64,000 nucleotides of DNA from the NCBI RefSeq assembly GCF_900095285.1, contig NZ_LT607734.1, forward strand, positions 124,001 through 188,000, written 5' to 3'. Of the stretch, positions 18,476-27,212 are shown piece after piece. The DNA is from Fusobacterium gastrosuis (GTDB lineage Bacteria > Fusobacteriota > Fusobacteriia > Fusobacteriales > Fusobacteriaceae). Each line of letters begins with the position of its first letter. Position 1 is the first letter of the stretch. A model generated the notes under the pieces. That model made no database searches. It was given only the letters and a program-made list of their open reading frames with translations, and was not told the DNA's origin. A program made the translations under genes and the position numbers.

Positions 18476-19105
18476 TTATTTTTTTAATATTTTTTTTATA
18501 CTTTTAATTACAAGTTCTCTGTTTTTCACCATTTCATCACTGTATAATAGAGTTTTTATTTCATCTAAATTTTTAATTCTGAAGAAATCTTCATTGATCT
18601 CTATTGTATCTCTAAAATGGAATTCTATTCTTATTCCTTCAATAATTCTTGCCACAGTCTTGATTTGATCTTCAGGAATAGAGGTATATCTTTTTAGATT
18701 AAACTCAATTGTATCGATATGTATGTCGCAAATTTTATATAATTTATACAAATTTTTATTTCCAACATTTTCAAAGTTTTTTAGTAAATTAGCAAGTACT
18801 AATTCAAATTCAAGTTCTTCATCGTTTAAATTAAGTCTATATTTTATATAGTTTTCAACAAATTCATCCATATTTTTAGATTTTTCAGTACATTCTTCCA
18901 TGATTCTTTTTAATAAATTTTTATATTCATCTAAGATAGTTAAAAGCATTTCATCTTTTGAAGAAAAATAAGTATAAAAGCTCCCTTTTGAAATATTACA
19001 CTGAGCTGTTAATGAGTTAATAGAAACTTTACTATATCCATCTTTTAAAATACTCTGTTTAAAGGTAGTTAAGATTAAATCCTTCTTATTACAATCACTT
19101 TTCAT
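18476..19105 (-). CDS. TetR-family repressor of the efflux operon
   Basis: 209 residues from the ATG at 19105, which has AAGGAG seven bases upstream. The open frame continues to 19150, but that extension would run through the operator. The N-terminal helix-turn-helix (ILTTFKQSILKDGYSKVSINSLTAQCNISKGSFYTYFSSKDEML) is a clear TetR_N domain. The C-terminal ligand domain is unlike named members. It is the first gene of a five-gene unit and lies directly downstream of two palindromes typical of TetR operators, so autorepression of the whole pump operon is the natural model. Confidence 0.92.
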   Translation of the reverse strand: MKSDCNKKDLILTTFKQSILKDGYSKVSINSLTAQCNISKGSFYTYFSSKDEMLLTILDEYKNLLKRIMEECTEKSKNMDEFVENYIKYRLNLNDEELEFELVLANLLKNFENVGNKNLYKLYKICDIHIDTIEFNLKRYTSIPEDQIKTVARIIEGIRIEFHFRDTIEINEDFFRIKNLDEIKTLLYSDEMVKNRELVIKSIKKILKK

Positions 19106-19128
19106 ATAAAGCTCCTTTATTATTAATA

Positions 19129-19160
19129 TGACCATTCGGTCAATGACCAACTGGTCATTG
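19129..19160 (-). promoter_or_regulatory. Two adjacent TetR-type operators
   Basis: Two palindromes side by side: TGACC-ATTC-GGTCA (19129-19142) and CAATGACC-AACT-GGTCATTG (19141-19160). Both have four-base centres and their dyad centres are 15 bp apart. They cover the transcription start and leader of the tetR-tolC operon. The spacing would suit two dimers bound side by side. Confidence 0.85.
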
Positions 19161-19164
19161 TGTT

Positions 19165-19193
19165 ATAATAATATATTTTATAAAATAAGTCAA
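19165..19193 (-). promoter_or_regulatory. Promoter of the tetR/RND operon
   Basis: On the minus strand TTGACT (19193-19188), 17 bp, TATTAT (19170-19165). The palindromic operators begin five bases downstream of the -10 box. Confidence 0.82.
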
Positions 19194-19203
19194 GTATAAA
19201 ATA

Positions 19204-19228
19204 AAAAAAAGCCAATTAAAAATTGGCT
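19204..19228 (-). terminator. Intrinsic terminator of the Old Yellow Enzyme gene
   Basis: AGCCAATT (19210-19217) and AATTGGCT (19221-19228) form an 8-bp stem followed on the minus strand by eight T. Confidence 0.85.
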
Positions 19229-19272
19229 AATTTCTAAAAATAAAAGTGTTATTATTAAAAATAAAAATTTAA

Positions 19273-20244
19273 TTACATTTCCCATCTAGGATTTTTTAAA
19301 AGTTCTCTTCCTATACCAATAAGATCAGAGACATTTGCCTTAAGTAAATCTTCGGCTTCTTTTAAAGTAGTTATACCTCCTGTTAAAATGACAAGGCTTG
19401 AAACTTCTTTTTTTATTGCCTTACTTGCATCCTGAAAATAACCTATATTAGAGCAGTCATTTCTTGTATATCTACACATACCGCCACTGATATCAAACAA
19501 ATCTATTCCTTCGGCTTCTAATAATTTAGCAGCCTCCACTCCATCAGAGATAGTATTTCCACCATTCATATAATCAGAAGCACCAAGGCGTAAAAAGATT
19601 GGATAGTCATTACCTACTACTGAACGAACTTCTCTTATTATTTCCATATGGATAAGGAGTCTATTTTTTAGATTGCCACCATAGTTATCATTTCTTTTAT
19701 TTGTAAGAGGGGAATAAAATTGATTTAAAAGATAGCCATGTGCTGAGTGAATTTCAATACCATCATAACCAGCTTTTTTAGCTCTTAATGCAGCTAATTT
19801 AAAATCATTAATTATATTTTTTATTTGCTCGTATGAAAGTTCTTCTATTTTGCCGTCATTTTTGATTCCTGGATGGTCTATAGGGCTTGGAGCTACTACA
19901 GCCATTCCTGTAATTTTTGTTGAAGTGGCACTTCCAGCGTGATTAAGTTGTAGAACAACTTTTACACCATTTTTATGAATAGAATTCACTAATTTTTTAT
20001 GCCCCTCAATACAAGTGTCATCTGCTATAGACATCTGTTTTTTATTTACTTTTCCTTGAAGAGAAACATAATTGTGTTCTATAATAATAAGGCTTATATT
20101 AGAATTTTTAGCTCGTTCTTCATAGTATTTACAAACATCATCTGTTATTATTCCAAAGTCGTCACATTTATATGTTGCTATTGGAGGCATAATAATTCTT
20201 CCACTTAATTCCATATTTTTAATTGTTATTTTATCTTTTGACAT
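19273..20244 (-). CDS. NADH:flavin oxidoreductase, Old Yellow Enzyme family
   Basis: FMN-dependent TIM-barrel enoate/xenobiotic reductase, 323 residues from the ATG at 20244 (AGGAGG six bases upstream; the open frame continues to 20301 but without a ribosome site). Markers: IIMPPIATYKCDDFG at the first barrel strand, VVLQLNHAGS, GYDGIEIHSAHGYLLNQFYSPLTNKRNDNYGG (the substrate/FMN loop) and the C-terminal DLIGIGRELLKNPRW phosphate site. No C-terminal FeS/FAD reductase extension as in dienoyl-CoA reductase, so it is the short single-domain form (YqjM-like). Single-gene unit with its own promoter and terminator. Substrate unknown. Confidence 0.92.
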   Translation of the reverse strand: MSKDKITIKNMELSGRIIMPPIATYKCDDFGIITDDVCKYYEERAKNSNISLIIIEHNYVSLQGKVNKKQMSIADDTCIEGHKKLVNSIHKNGVKVVLQLNHAGSATSTKITGMAVVAPSPIDHPGIKNDGKIEELSYEQIKNIINDFKLAALRAKKAGYDGIEIHSAHGYLLNQFYSPLTNKRNDNYGGNLKNRLLIHMEIIREVRSVVGNDYPIFLRLGASDYMNGGNTISDGVEAAKLLEAEGIDLFDISGGMCRYTRNDCSNIGYFQDASKAIKKEVSSLVILTGGITTLKEAEDLLKANVSDLIGIGRELLKNPRWEM

Positions 20245-20261
20245 AGTTCCTCCTATAAAAC

Positions 20262-20290
20262 TTAATTGTCTAATTATAACAAATATAGTT
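20262..20290 (-). promoter_or_regulatory. Promoter of the Old Yellow Enzyme gene
   Basis: Minus strand: TTGTTT, 17 bp, TATAAT preceded by TGT (extended -10), ending near 20270, about 20 bases before the ribosome site. Edges are approximate. Confidence 0.6.
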
Positions 20291-20307
20291 TTTAGAAACA
20301 AATAAAA

Positions 20308-20336
20308 AAAAGTATCAAGAAATTCTCGATACCTTT
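20308..20336 (-). terminator. Intrinsic terminator of the first acyl-activating gene
   Basis: On the minus strand a 9-bp stem (GTATCGAGA with TCTTGATAC, one G-T pair), three-base loop, then eight T. Ten bases after the stop at 20347. Confidence 0.82.
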
Positions 20337-20346
20337 AAAATTAAAT

Positions 20347-22812
20347 TTATAACTCATTTTTAATAGTTTGATATGATTTATCAACAATTTCATCATAAGT
20401 CATAGAAGATGTATTTTCTATTCGATCTAAGAATTTAATTTCAATTTTAGATGCTTTAGGAAATTTTTGCCCAGCTGGCCAACAATCATAGGCACCTTTT
20501 ATAACAAAAGGCTGTATGTCTACATCAAGTTCTTTAGCAAGAATCGCAAAAGTTTTCTTAAACTGATTTAATTTACCATCCCTTGTTCTTAATCCTTCTG
20601 GGAAAATGGCAACATTTTTTCCACTTTTTAAAATTTTTGCCATAGTTTGAATAACCTCTGCAATATCCTTATTTACATCTACTAAAACTACATTTGAAAG
20701 ATTCGCTAATGTTTTCATAATTGGACTTTTAAAATGATCAACTGTCGCCATAAAATAAGTATTTTTTAAAATACTATTACTAACAGCATAATTGAATAAA
20801 AATCCATCTATAAAACTTTGGTGATTTCCAATATAAATTGCTTTTTTTCCAGATAACTTATTTTTATTTTCAATTTTAGTTCTTATATAAAAATTTAAAA
20901 CAAAAAATGAAATTAGCTTCATAAAATAAGCAAAAATACTAGAACTAGGAATTTTAGCTTCAATATCTTTATTAACAATATCATTCCAATCTAAATTTCC
21001 TATTTTTTCAGAACTTTTATTATCTTTGACATAGCTAGCCAGCTCAAGTAAAGTTGGATTTTTTGAGATTAAATCTTCATCTTTTATACCAAAATTAAGC
21101 TCTAAGAAATGAAGAAATTCAACCATATCCAAAGAGTCCATCTTTAAGTCTATTTCTAGATGAGAGTCTTGGTATATTTCATCTCCTTTTATATTTACTA
21201 GATATTTTTTTATTTTGTCATATTCATCAAATGTTGGTTCAGGTTTTCTTTCTTTTTTTTCAATTTTTCCAGCTAATAAATCAGGAATCATAAATCTTTT
21301 AATTTTTCCTATTTTTGTCTTAGGAAAATCGTCATTTACAATCTTTACATCTAAAACTTTTTTATAATCTGCCACTTTTTGATTATAGATATCCACTACA
21401 TTCCATTTTAAAGTTTCATATACATTAGCAATTTTTTCTTCTTTTACTTTTATGAAATCTGGGTGGATTACAGCAGTTAAAGCTCCATTGAATTCAATAA
21501 CGACTAATTCTGTTATTAAGTTGGTCATAGACATAATTTTTTCTTCAATTTCTATTGGGTTTATATTTTTTCCATTTGAAAGAACTATCATATCCTTTTT
21601 TCTACCAGTAATATATAGGTGCTGACCTCTTAATTCTCCAAGATCTCCTGTATGAAGCCATCCATCTTTAATGATTTGGGCGGTAGCTTCAGAATTTTTA
21701 TAATATCCTTTCATCACATTTCTACCACGGACTAAAATTTCATTGTCTTCTGCTATTTTAACTTGCACATCTTTAATTACTCTTCCAGCACACCCCGGAA
21801 TAATATCATCCATAGGTGTAAAAGTTATCATAGGAGATGTTTCAGTCATTCCATACCCTTCACATATCTTTATACCTAAAGTATAAAAATCTGCAGCAAT
21901 CTGCTCATTTAATTTAGAACCACCCGAAACAAAAATTTTCACATTTCCGCCAAAACCATCACTGACCTTTTTAAATATTTTTTTACTGAAATTAATAGAA
22001 TTTATTTTTTCTGCCAATTTAAAAATAAATCTAGTAATCCATTTTGAATTGATGGTATCCATTATTTTTTTATGTATCATTTCCCATAATCTTGGGACAG
22101 CAATTATCATGCTAACTTTATATTTTTTCATTGTTTCAATTAAAGCTGCAGATGAAATTTCTTCTAAAAATACTATTGTAGAAGAATAGATAAGAGGCAG
22201 AATCCCTGTTCCTAATAGAGGTAATATATGATGCAATGGAAGTAGAGCAATAGTAATATCTTCTTCACTATACATTTTATGAACATCTAAAGCTTCTATA
22301 TTTGCAAGTAAATTGTCAAAGGTTATCATTACTCCCTTAGGTTTTCCAGTAGTTCCCGAAGTATATAAAATGAATGCCACATCATCTTTTTTAGGAGCTT
22401 CTATAAATAAATCTTCATCTTTTATAGTGTCTATATCAATTGAAGAAAAATCAATGTTATCCACTGTAACAATTTCTATATCTTTTTTTAAAATTTCTAA
22501 AGCTTCTTTTACTTTTTCATAGTGTAAATTTGAAGTCAAAATTTTAGTACTCTCAGAATTGTCTATATAATAAGAAAGTTCTTCGGCTGAACTGGAAGCA
22601 TCTATACAAACTGCAGTTGCTTTAGCATCCCAAATACTAAAAAATGAAATTAAATACTCTGGTCGATTCTCCATAAAAATCATAATATTTGAATTTTCTT
22701 TTAAATTTATAAATTTTGTCATTTTTTTTATGTTTAAAATTAATTCTTTATAAGTTATAGGTTGGTCTTTATAATATATAGCTACTTTCTTTTTATCTAC
22801 TAATATTTTCAA
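20347..22812 (-). CDS. Three-domain acyl-activating enzyme / ACP / 1-acylglycerophosphate acyltransferase (Aas-like), copy 1
   Basis: 821 residues in one chain. Residues 1-500 form an AMP-dependent acyl synthetase (FILYTSGTTGKPKGV, GYGMTETSP, GWLHTGDLGE). About 535-610 is an acyl-carrier-like domain with the phosphopantetheine serine in KMDSLDMVEF. From about 640 on there is a PlsC acyltransferase (NHQSFID, FPEGLRTRDG), preceded by a hydrophobic helix. Role inferred: activate a free fatty acid, hold it on its own carrier domain and pass it to a lysophospholipid or related acceptor at the membrane. The start is TTG at 22812, eight bases after GGAGG. A paralogue with the same architecture lies immediately upstream. 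Confidence 0.85.
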   Translation of the reverse strand: MKILVDKKKVAIYYKDQPITYKELILNIKKMTKFINLKENSNIMIFMENRPEYLISFFSIWDAKATAVCIDASSSAEELSYYIDNSESTKILTSNLHYEKVKEALEILKKDIEIVTVDNIDFSSIDIDTIKDEDLFIEAPKKDDVAFILYTSGTTGKPKGVMITFDNLLANIEALDVHKMYSEEDITIALLPLHHILPLLGTGILPLIYSSTIVFLEEISSAALIETMKKYKVSMIIAVPRLWEMIHKKIMDTINSKWITRFIFKLAEKINSINFSKKIFKKVSDGFGGNVKIFVSGGSKLNEQIAADFYTLGIKICEGYGMTETSPMITFTPMDDIIPGCAGRVIKDVQVKIAEDNEILVRGRNVMKGYYKNSEATAQIIKDGWLHTGDLGELRGQHLYITGRKKDMIVLSNGKNINPIEIEEKIMSMTNLITELVVIEFNGALTAVIHPDFIKVKEEKIANVYETLKWNVVDIYNQKVADYKKVLDVKIVNDDFPKTKIGKIKRFMIPDLLAGKIEKKERKPEPTFDEYDKIKKYLVNIKGDEIYQDSHLEIDLKMDSLDMVEFLHFLELNFGIKDEDLISKNPTLLELASYVKDNKSSEKIGNLDWNDIVNKDIEAKIPSSSIFAYFMKLISFFVLNFYIRTKIENKNKLSGKKAIYIGNHQSFIDGFLFNYAVSNSILKNTYFMATVDHFKSPIMKTLANLSNVVLVDVNKDIAEVIQTMAKILKSGKNVAIFPEGLRTRDGKLNQFKKTFAILAKELDVDIQPFVIKGAYDCWPAGQKFPKASKIEIKFLDRIENTSSMTYDEIVDKSYQTIKNEL

Positions 22813-22931
22813 ATAAAATTCCTCCTTATTAAAAAATATAACAAGTGTTATTTCAAAGAATTATAACATATAATTATAATATGTGAAAGAAAATTATTTA
22901 ATTATGGATAATAAAAAATATTTTCATAAAT

Positions 22932-22960
22932 TTGACATAGTATAGACTCTAGTATATAAT
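22932..22960 (+). promoter_or_regulatory. Orphan consensus promoter pointing antisense into the second acyl-activating gene
   Basis: TTGACA (22932-22937), 17 bp, TATAAT (22955-22960) on the plus strand, followed by AAAAGGAG at 22976-22983. No plus-strand gene follows: transcription would enter the 3' end of the minus-strand gene at 22989. Confidence 0.65.
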
Positions 22961-22988
22961 AATGTGAATTTTTTTAAAAGGAGTATTT

Positions 22989-25493
22989 TTATTGCATTTT
23001 TATTTCATTAATTTTCTTTGCAATTTTATCTTTTGTAGTATTTACAATTTCTTCAACTGATAAATTTTCAGGTTCTATTTTATCTAAAAATTCCACACTT
23101 AATTTCCCTTTTTTTGGCAAAGTTTGTCCAATGGGCCATGATTCATAAGCACCATTTATAACAAAAGGATAAATAGGGACATTTAATTCTTTTGCTAAAA
23201 TCGCAAAAGTTTTTTTGAATTCTAGAAGTTCACCATCTCTGGTTCTTGCTCCTTCAGGAAAAATCATAAGTTTTTTATTATTTTTTAAAACTTTTGATGC
23301 AGCCTGTAATGTGGCTTTAAGATTTTTATTCACATCTACTAAAATGATATTTCCATTATCAGCTTGTATCTTTTTTAATTTACTTTTAAAATGAAGTGCA
23401 GTTGCTATATAAAAGTTATTTTCCAACTCTTTATTACTGAATGCTTGATTTACTATAAATGCGTCATGGAAACTTTGATGGTTTCCTACAATTATCCCCG
23501 CACCTTCATGAATATTTTCTTTTCCTTTAATAGAAAGTTTAAAAAATATTTTGTATACAGGTTTTAAAATAAAATTAAAAATTTTTGAAAATATAGCACT
23601 ATTAGGCAATTTTACATTATCAGAATCTTCAAATATTTTTTTAAGATTTGCATTATCTTTTGTAAATGAAGTTTCAGATTTTGAAATAACCAAATTTAAT
23701 AGAGATTCAATTGTTTTATGTTCAATAAAATCTTCTTCTGTAAGATTCACAGAAAATTTAGAGTTCATAAAATTCATAAGTTCAACCATATCAAGGGAAT
23801 CGAAGCCTAAATCTAACTCAATATGAGAATCAGGAGCTATTTTTACTTGATATGTTTCATCTATATATTTAGCTACAATATCAAATTCATTTTTTATATT
23901 TTTAGGAATAACCATATCTTTTTTTGCTTCTTCTTTAGGCTTTTCAACTTTATTATCTAATAAGTCTTTGAGCATGAATCTTCTGATTTTACCCATTCTT
24001 GTTTTTGGAAGTTCACTTTTTACAATTTTTATATCATGAATTTTTTTGTAGTTAGGAGCAGTTATATTGTATTTATCAATAACTTCCCATTTAATAGCTT
24101 CAGAAATATTTACAATTTTATTTTTTTCAATTAATTCAAAATCAGGATAAATAATAGCAACAAGTTGAGCATTATGCTCCGTAACAGCGATTTCTTTTAT
24201 TAAATTAGTTCCTCTTGCGATTGCACCTTCAACATCAGCTGGATTAATATTTTTTCCATTTGGTAAAACAATCATTTCTTTTTTTCTACCGATTATAACA
24301 AGATGGTTATCTGACATTTTTCCCAGATCTCCTGTGTGAAACCATCCACCTTCATCAAAAGCTTCTTTTGTCGCTTTTTCATTATTATAATAACCTTTCA
24401 TGACATTTTTACCTTTTACTAAAATTTCATCATCGGAACCAAATTTTACCTCAACATCAGGAATAACCTCTCCAACAGTATCAGCTCTTTCTCTACCAGG
24501 TACATTGAATGAAATAATTGGAGCAGTTTCTGTCATACCATATCCTTGTATTAAATGGAAACCTAAGGTTAGGAAATCTTCAATTACATCGGCTTCAAGT
24601 TTTGCACCTCCAGATGCCATAACTCTTATATTCCCACCGAATTCTCTATGAACTTTTGAAAAAATAGCTTTTCTTATAGACATAGATTTTATATTTTTGG
24701 CAACTTTAAAGAAAAATCTACCTAAAGCACTTTTATTTAGTTCAGTCATGATAGCCTTATTTAACATTTCCCAAACTCTAGGTACTCCAACAATAACACT
24801 TATTTTATGTTCTTTTAGAGTCTTCTTTAAGCTAGCAGATGAAATTTCTCCAAGTATTACAATAGGTACACCAAAATATATTGGCATAATTAAAGTAAAA
24901 CTTAAAGGTAAAATATGGTGATAAGGAAGTATTGCAAGTATAGTATCATTATCAGTTACCAAGTTTACATTTTTTACTCCATTTATGTTTGCCATAATAT
25001 TTTCAAAAGTAAGCATAACACCTTTTGGGTTTCCAGTTGTTCCTGAAGTATAAAGTATTACCGCCACAGCATCTAAATTATCCACATCAACTGTTTCAGT
25101 CTCTGGAATATAATTATCAGGAACTCTAATACCATCTACATCAATTAACTTTATATTATGTCCTGTAAGTTCTTTGGCTTTTTCGGCAGTTTCTCTTGTT
25201 TTATTTGATACAAAAATATATTCAGGTTTTGAATCATTAAAAACATAAGCAAGTTGTTCAGCAGTATAGCCAGCATCCAAATTTATAGAGGTTGATTTTT
25301 TCTCCCAAATAGAAAAAAGAACAAATATAGTTTCAGGTCTATTTTCTAACATTACAGCTATTCTTGTATTTTCCTTTACTTCAAGATTACTTGCGAAGAA
25401 CTTTACATATTTTATAACATCACTGTAAGTGTATCTTTTTTCATTATAAATAACAGCAACTTTTTGTCTGTCATATAAAAATCTTATTGACAT
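22989..25493 (-). CDS. Three-domain acyl-activating enzyme / ACP / 1-acylglycerophosphate acyltransferase (Aas-like), copy 2
   Basis: 834 residues, same order as its neighbour: adenylation domain (VILYTSGTTGNPKGV, GYGMTETAP, GWFHTGDLGK), carrier domain with Ser in LGFDSLDMVEL (about 575), and PlsC domain (NHQSFHDAF, FPEGARTRDG). The two proteins are clearly related along their whole length but far from identical, so the duplication is old. The ATG follows AGGAGG, which overlaps the stop of the 49-residue ORF, so this gene is probably the last of the operon that begins with the aroB fusion. Differences between copies in the adenylation pocket suggest different acyl chains, which is inference. 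Confidence 0.85.
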   Translation of the reverse strand: MSIRFLYDRQKVAVIYNEKRYTYSDVIKYVKFFASNLEVKENTRIAVMLENRPETIFVLFSIWEKKSTSINLDAGYTAEQLAYVFNDSKPEYIFVSNKTRETAEKAKELTGHNIKLIDVDGIRVPDNYIPETETVDVDNLDAVAVILYTSGTTGNPKGVMLTFENIMANINGVKNVNLVTDNDTILAILPYHHILPLSFTLIMPIYFGVPIVILGEISSASLKKTLKEHKISVIVGVPRVWEMLNKAIMTELNKSALGRFFFKVAKNIKSMSIRKAIFSKVHREFGGNIRVMASGGAKLEADVIEDFLTLGFHLIQGYGMTETAPIISFNVPGRERADTVGEVIPDVEVKFGSDDEILVKGKNVMKGYYNNEKATKEAFDEGGWFHTGDLGKMSDNHLVIIGRKKEMIVLPNGKNINPADVEGAIARGTNLIKEIAVTEHNAQLVAIIYPDFELIEKNKIVNISEAIKWEVIDKYNITAPNYKKIHDIKIVKSELPKTRMGKIRRFMLKDLLDNKVEKPKEEAKKDMVIPKNIKNEFDIVAKYIDETYQVKIAPDSHIELDLGFDSLDMVELMNFMNSKFSVNLTEEDFIEHKTIESLLNLVISKSETSFTKDNANLKKIFEDSDNVKLPNSAIFSKIFNFILKPVYKIFFKLSIKGKENIHEGAGIIVGNHQSFHDAFIVNQAFSNKELENNFYIATALHFKSKLKKIQADNGNIILVDVNKNLKATLQAASKVLKNNKKLMIFPEGARTRDGELLEFKKTFAILAKELNVPIYPFVINGAYESWPIGQTLPKKGKLSVEFLDKIEPENLSVEEIVNTTKDKIAKKINEIKMQ

Positions 25494-25501
25494 ATGTCCT
25501 C

Positions 25502-25651
25502 CTAGATTAAATTATCTATCATTTCTTCAAGTTCATTTTTTTCTTCATTTGATAAATCATATCCAGCTTTTAATTTCTTTAGTATCTGACTATCACGAGC
25601 TGTCATACTTCTTTCTAGTATTTTTATGATGAGCTTTAGATAAAAATTCAT
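25502..25651 (-). CDS. Small 49-residue protein of unknown function
   Basis: Short open frame between the response regulator and the second acyl-activating gene. ATG at 25651, overlapping the regulator's stop region; AGGTG precedes it by about five bases. A basic, amphipathic N-terminal half (MNFYLKLIIKILERSMTARD) is followed by an acidic helix (SNEEKNELEEMIDNLI). Its stop overlaps the Shine-Dalgarno of the next gene, as in a coupled operon. No family recognised. The spacing and codon use favour a real gene, but it is short enough to be chance. Confidence 0.55.
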   Translation of the reverse strand: MNFYLKLIIKILERSMTARDSQILKKLKAGYDLSNEEKNELEEMIDNLI

Positions 25652-25659
25652 AAAATCAC

Positions 25660-26334
25660 CTATTCCTTTAGAATATAACCATAACCACGAACAGATTGAA
25701 GAATCTTTCCCTGATTATCACCAATTTTACTTCTAATTTTGTTTATATATACATCTACAATATTTGTATTATTTTTTGAATCAATACCCCAAATTTTTTC
25801 CCTGATATGTTCTCTATTTAAGGCAAGATTTTTATTTCTTACAAGTAATTCAATCAAAGCAAATTCTTTTTGTGTTAGCTCTATAACAAAATTATCTTTA
25901 AAAAGAGTTCTATCTAACATATTTATTTTAAAATTATGAAAACTCAAATTGATTTCTTTTATGATATCAGTATATTGAATTCTACGAGATAACGCCTTTA
26001 TTCTATACAAAAGTTCAGAACAGTCAACTGAATCCAGAACAAAATCATCCAATCCACTTTTAAATAATTCTATCTTTAAATCAGTGCTATTATTTGCTGA
26101 AACGCATATAAGGCCAGTCTTATTATTATGATTTCTAACTTTTTCACAAAAGAATTTAGCTTCAATATTCTTTACATTATTGTCAATGATGATAATTTCA
26201 TAACAGCCATAATAGTATTTTTCTAAAGCTTCAACAAAGTTATTTGCAAGCTCTACTGTAAAATTTTCTACTTTGAGGGCATCTTTTAAAGAATCAATAA
26301 AATTTTTATTTTCATGTACAAGTAATATATTCAT
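25660..26334 (-). CDS. Atypical OmpR-type response regulator (orphan)
   Basis: 224 residues from the ATG at 26334 (ATGATG, GGAG upstream); the frame is open to 26388 but overlaps ttcA. N-terminal receiver fold followed by a complete winged helix (LTQKEFALIELLVRNKNLALNREHIREKIWG, VRGYGYILKE). The receiver lacks the usual acidic pair after strand 1 (LLVHENK instead of LLVEDE) and has no Lys at the usual place (FVLDSVD instead of YLTKPF), while a candidate acceptor Asp remains (IIIIDNN). No histidine kinase gene is nearby. Such receivers often work without phosphorylation; DNA target unknown. Confidence 0.88.
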   Translation of the reverse strand: MNILLVHENKNFIDSLKDALKVENFTVELANNFVEALEKYYYGCYEIIIIDNNVKNIEAKFFCEKVRNHNNKTGLICVSANNSTDLKIELFKSGLDDFVLDSVDCSELLYRIKALSRRIQYTDIIKEINLSFHNFKINMLDRTLFKDNFVIELTQKEFALIELLVRNKNLALNREHIREKIWGIDSKNNTNIVDVYINKIRSKIGDNQGKILQSVRGYGYILKE

Positions 26335-26347
26335 CATAAAACTCCAC

Positions 26348-27193
26348 TTATAATTTTTCTTTGTTTCCTCTCGTATAGCCAAGAACAAAGTCTAAATTTA
26401 TATTTTTCATTGCATTAAATATACTTTGTTTAATATTAGGATTTGTCATTTCCAATTCTCTTAATAAATTTTTTATTTCTTTTCTTTTAGAATCAACTTT
26501 ACCAGCCTCTATTGGACAGCCACAACTCATAGGATGTATATCATTGTAAGTCATAAAGTTTATAATATCTTTTTCTCTTACATAGGCAAGAGGTCTTATT
26601 AAGCTTAACCTACCAGTTGTCGAAGGAGCCTTAGGTATCATTGTTTTAACTGTTCCTGCATAGAACATATTTATTATAGTTGTTTCTACTATATCATCAA
26701 AATGATGACCTAGTGCTAATTTATTGAAACCAAGTTCTTCTACTTTTTTATAAAGAACTCCTCTTCTCATTTTTGCACATAGAAAACAGGGACTGTCAGG
26801 TGACTCTTCAAAAGCAATTTTCCATACATCTGCATCAAACATTTCACAGTCAATTCCCATTTCAACAAGATTTTCTTTAAACTTATCTACATCAAGAGCT
26901 TCAAAACCAGGATTCATTGAAATAAATTTTACTTCAAAATTTTTACTTCTGTCTTTCTTTAATTCTTGAAAAAGTTTGCAAAGAAGTAAACTGTCTTTCC
27001 CACCTGATACGCCTACTGCTATCTTATCACCATCTTGAACCAAATCAAAATCTTTGATAGCTTTTATAAATTTGGTCCAAATTTTCTTTCTATATTTTGT
27101 CCTTAAATTTTCTTCTATCTTTTCTTTTTTTGTCTGTTGTATTTCTTCAACTAATAAATTGTAATCATTAGTGTTGTTTTGTAGTTCCATCAT
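26348..27193 (-). CDS. ttcA: tRNA 2-thiocytidine synthetase TtcA-like protein
   Basis: ATP-dependent enzyme that thiolates cytidine 32 of certain tRNAs. About 281 residues; I place the start at the ATG of 27193, six bases after GGAG, rather than at 27205, where that GGAG would lie inside the coding sequence. It has the PP-loop SGGKDS, the paired cysteines CFLCAKMRRG, the GHHFDDIVETT motif and a third Cys region SCGCPIEAG, all as in TtcA with its iron-sulfur cluster. A rhodanese-domain gene lies two genes upstream in the same apparent operon and could supply sulfur, which is inference. Confidence 0.9.
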   Translation of the reverse strand: MMELQNNTNDYNLLVEEIQQTKKEKIEENLRTKYRKKIWTKFIKAIKDFDLVQDGDKIAVGVSGGKDSLLLCKLFQELKKDRSKNFEVKFISMNPGFEALDVDKFKENLVEMGIDCEMFDADVWKIAFEESPDSPCFLCAKMRRGVLYKKVEELGFNKLALGHHFDDIVETTIINMFYAGTVKTMIPKAPSTTGRLSLIRPLAYVREKDIINFMTYNDIHPMSCGCPIEAGKVDSKRKEIKNLLRELEMTNPNIKQSIFNAMKNINLDFVLGYTRGNKEKL

Positions 27194-27212
27194 ATAAATC
27201 TCCATCTTTTTA

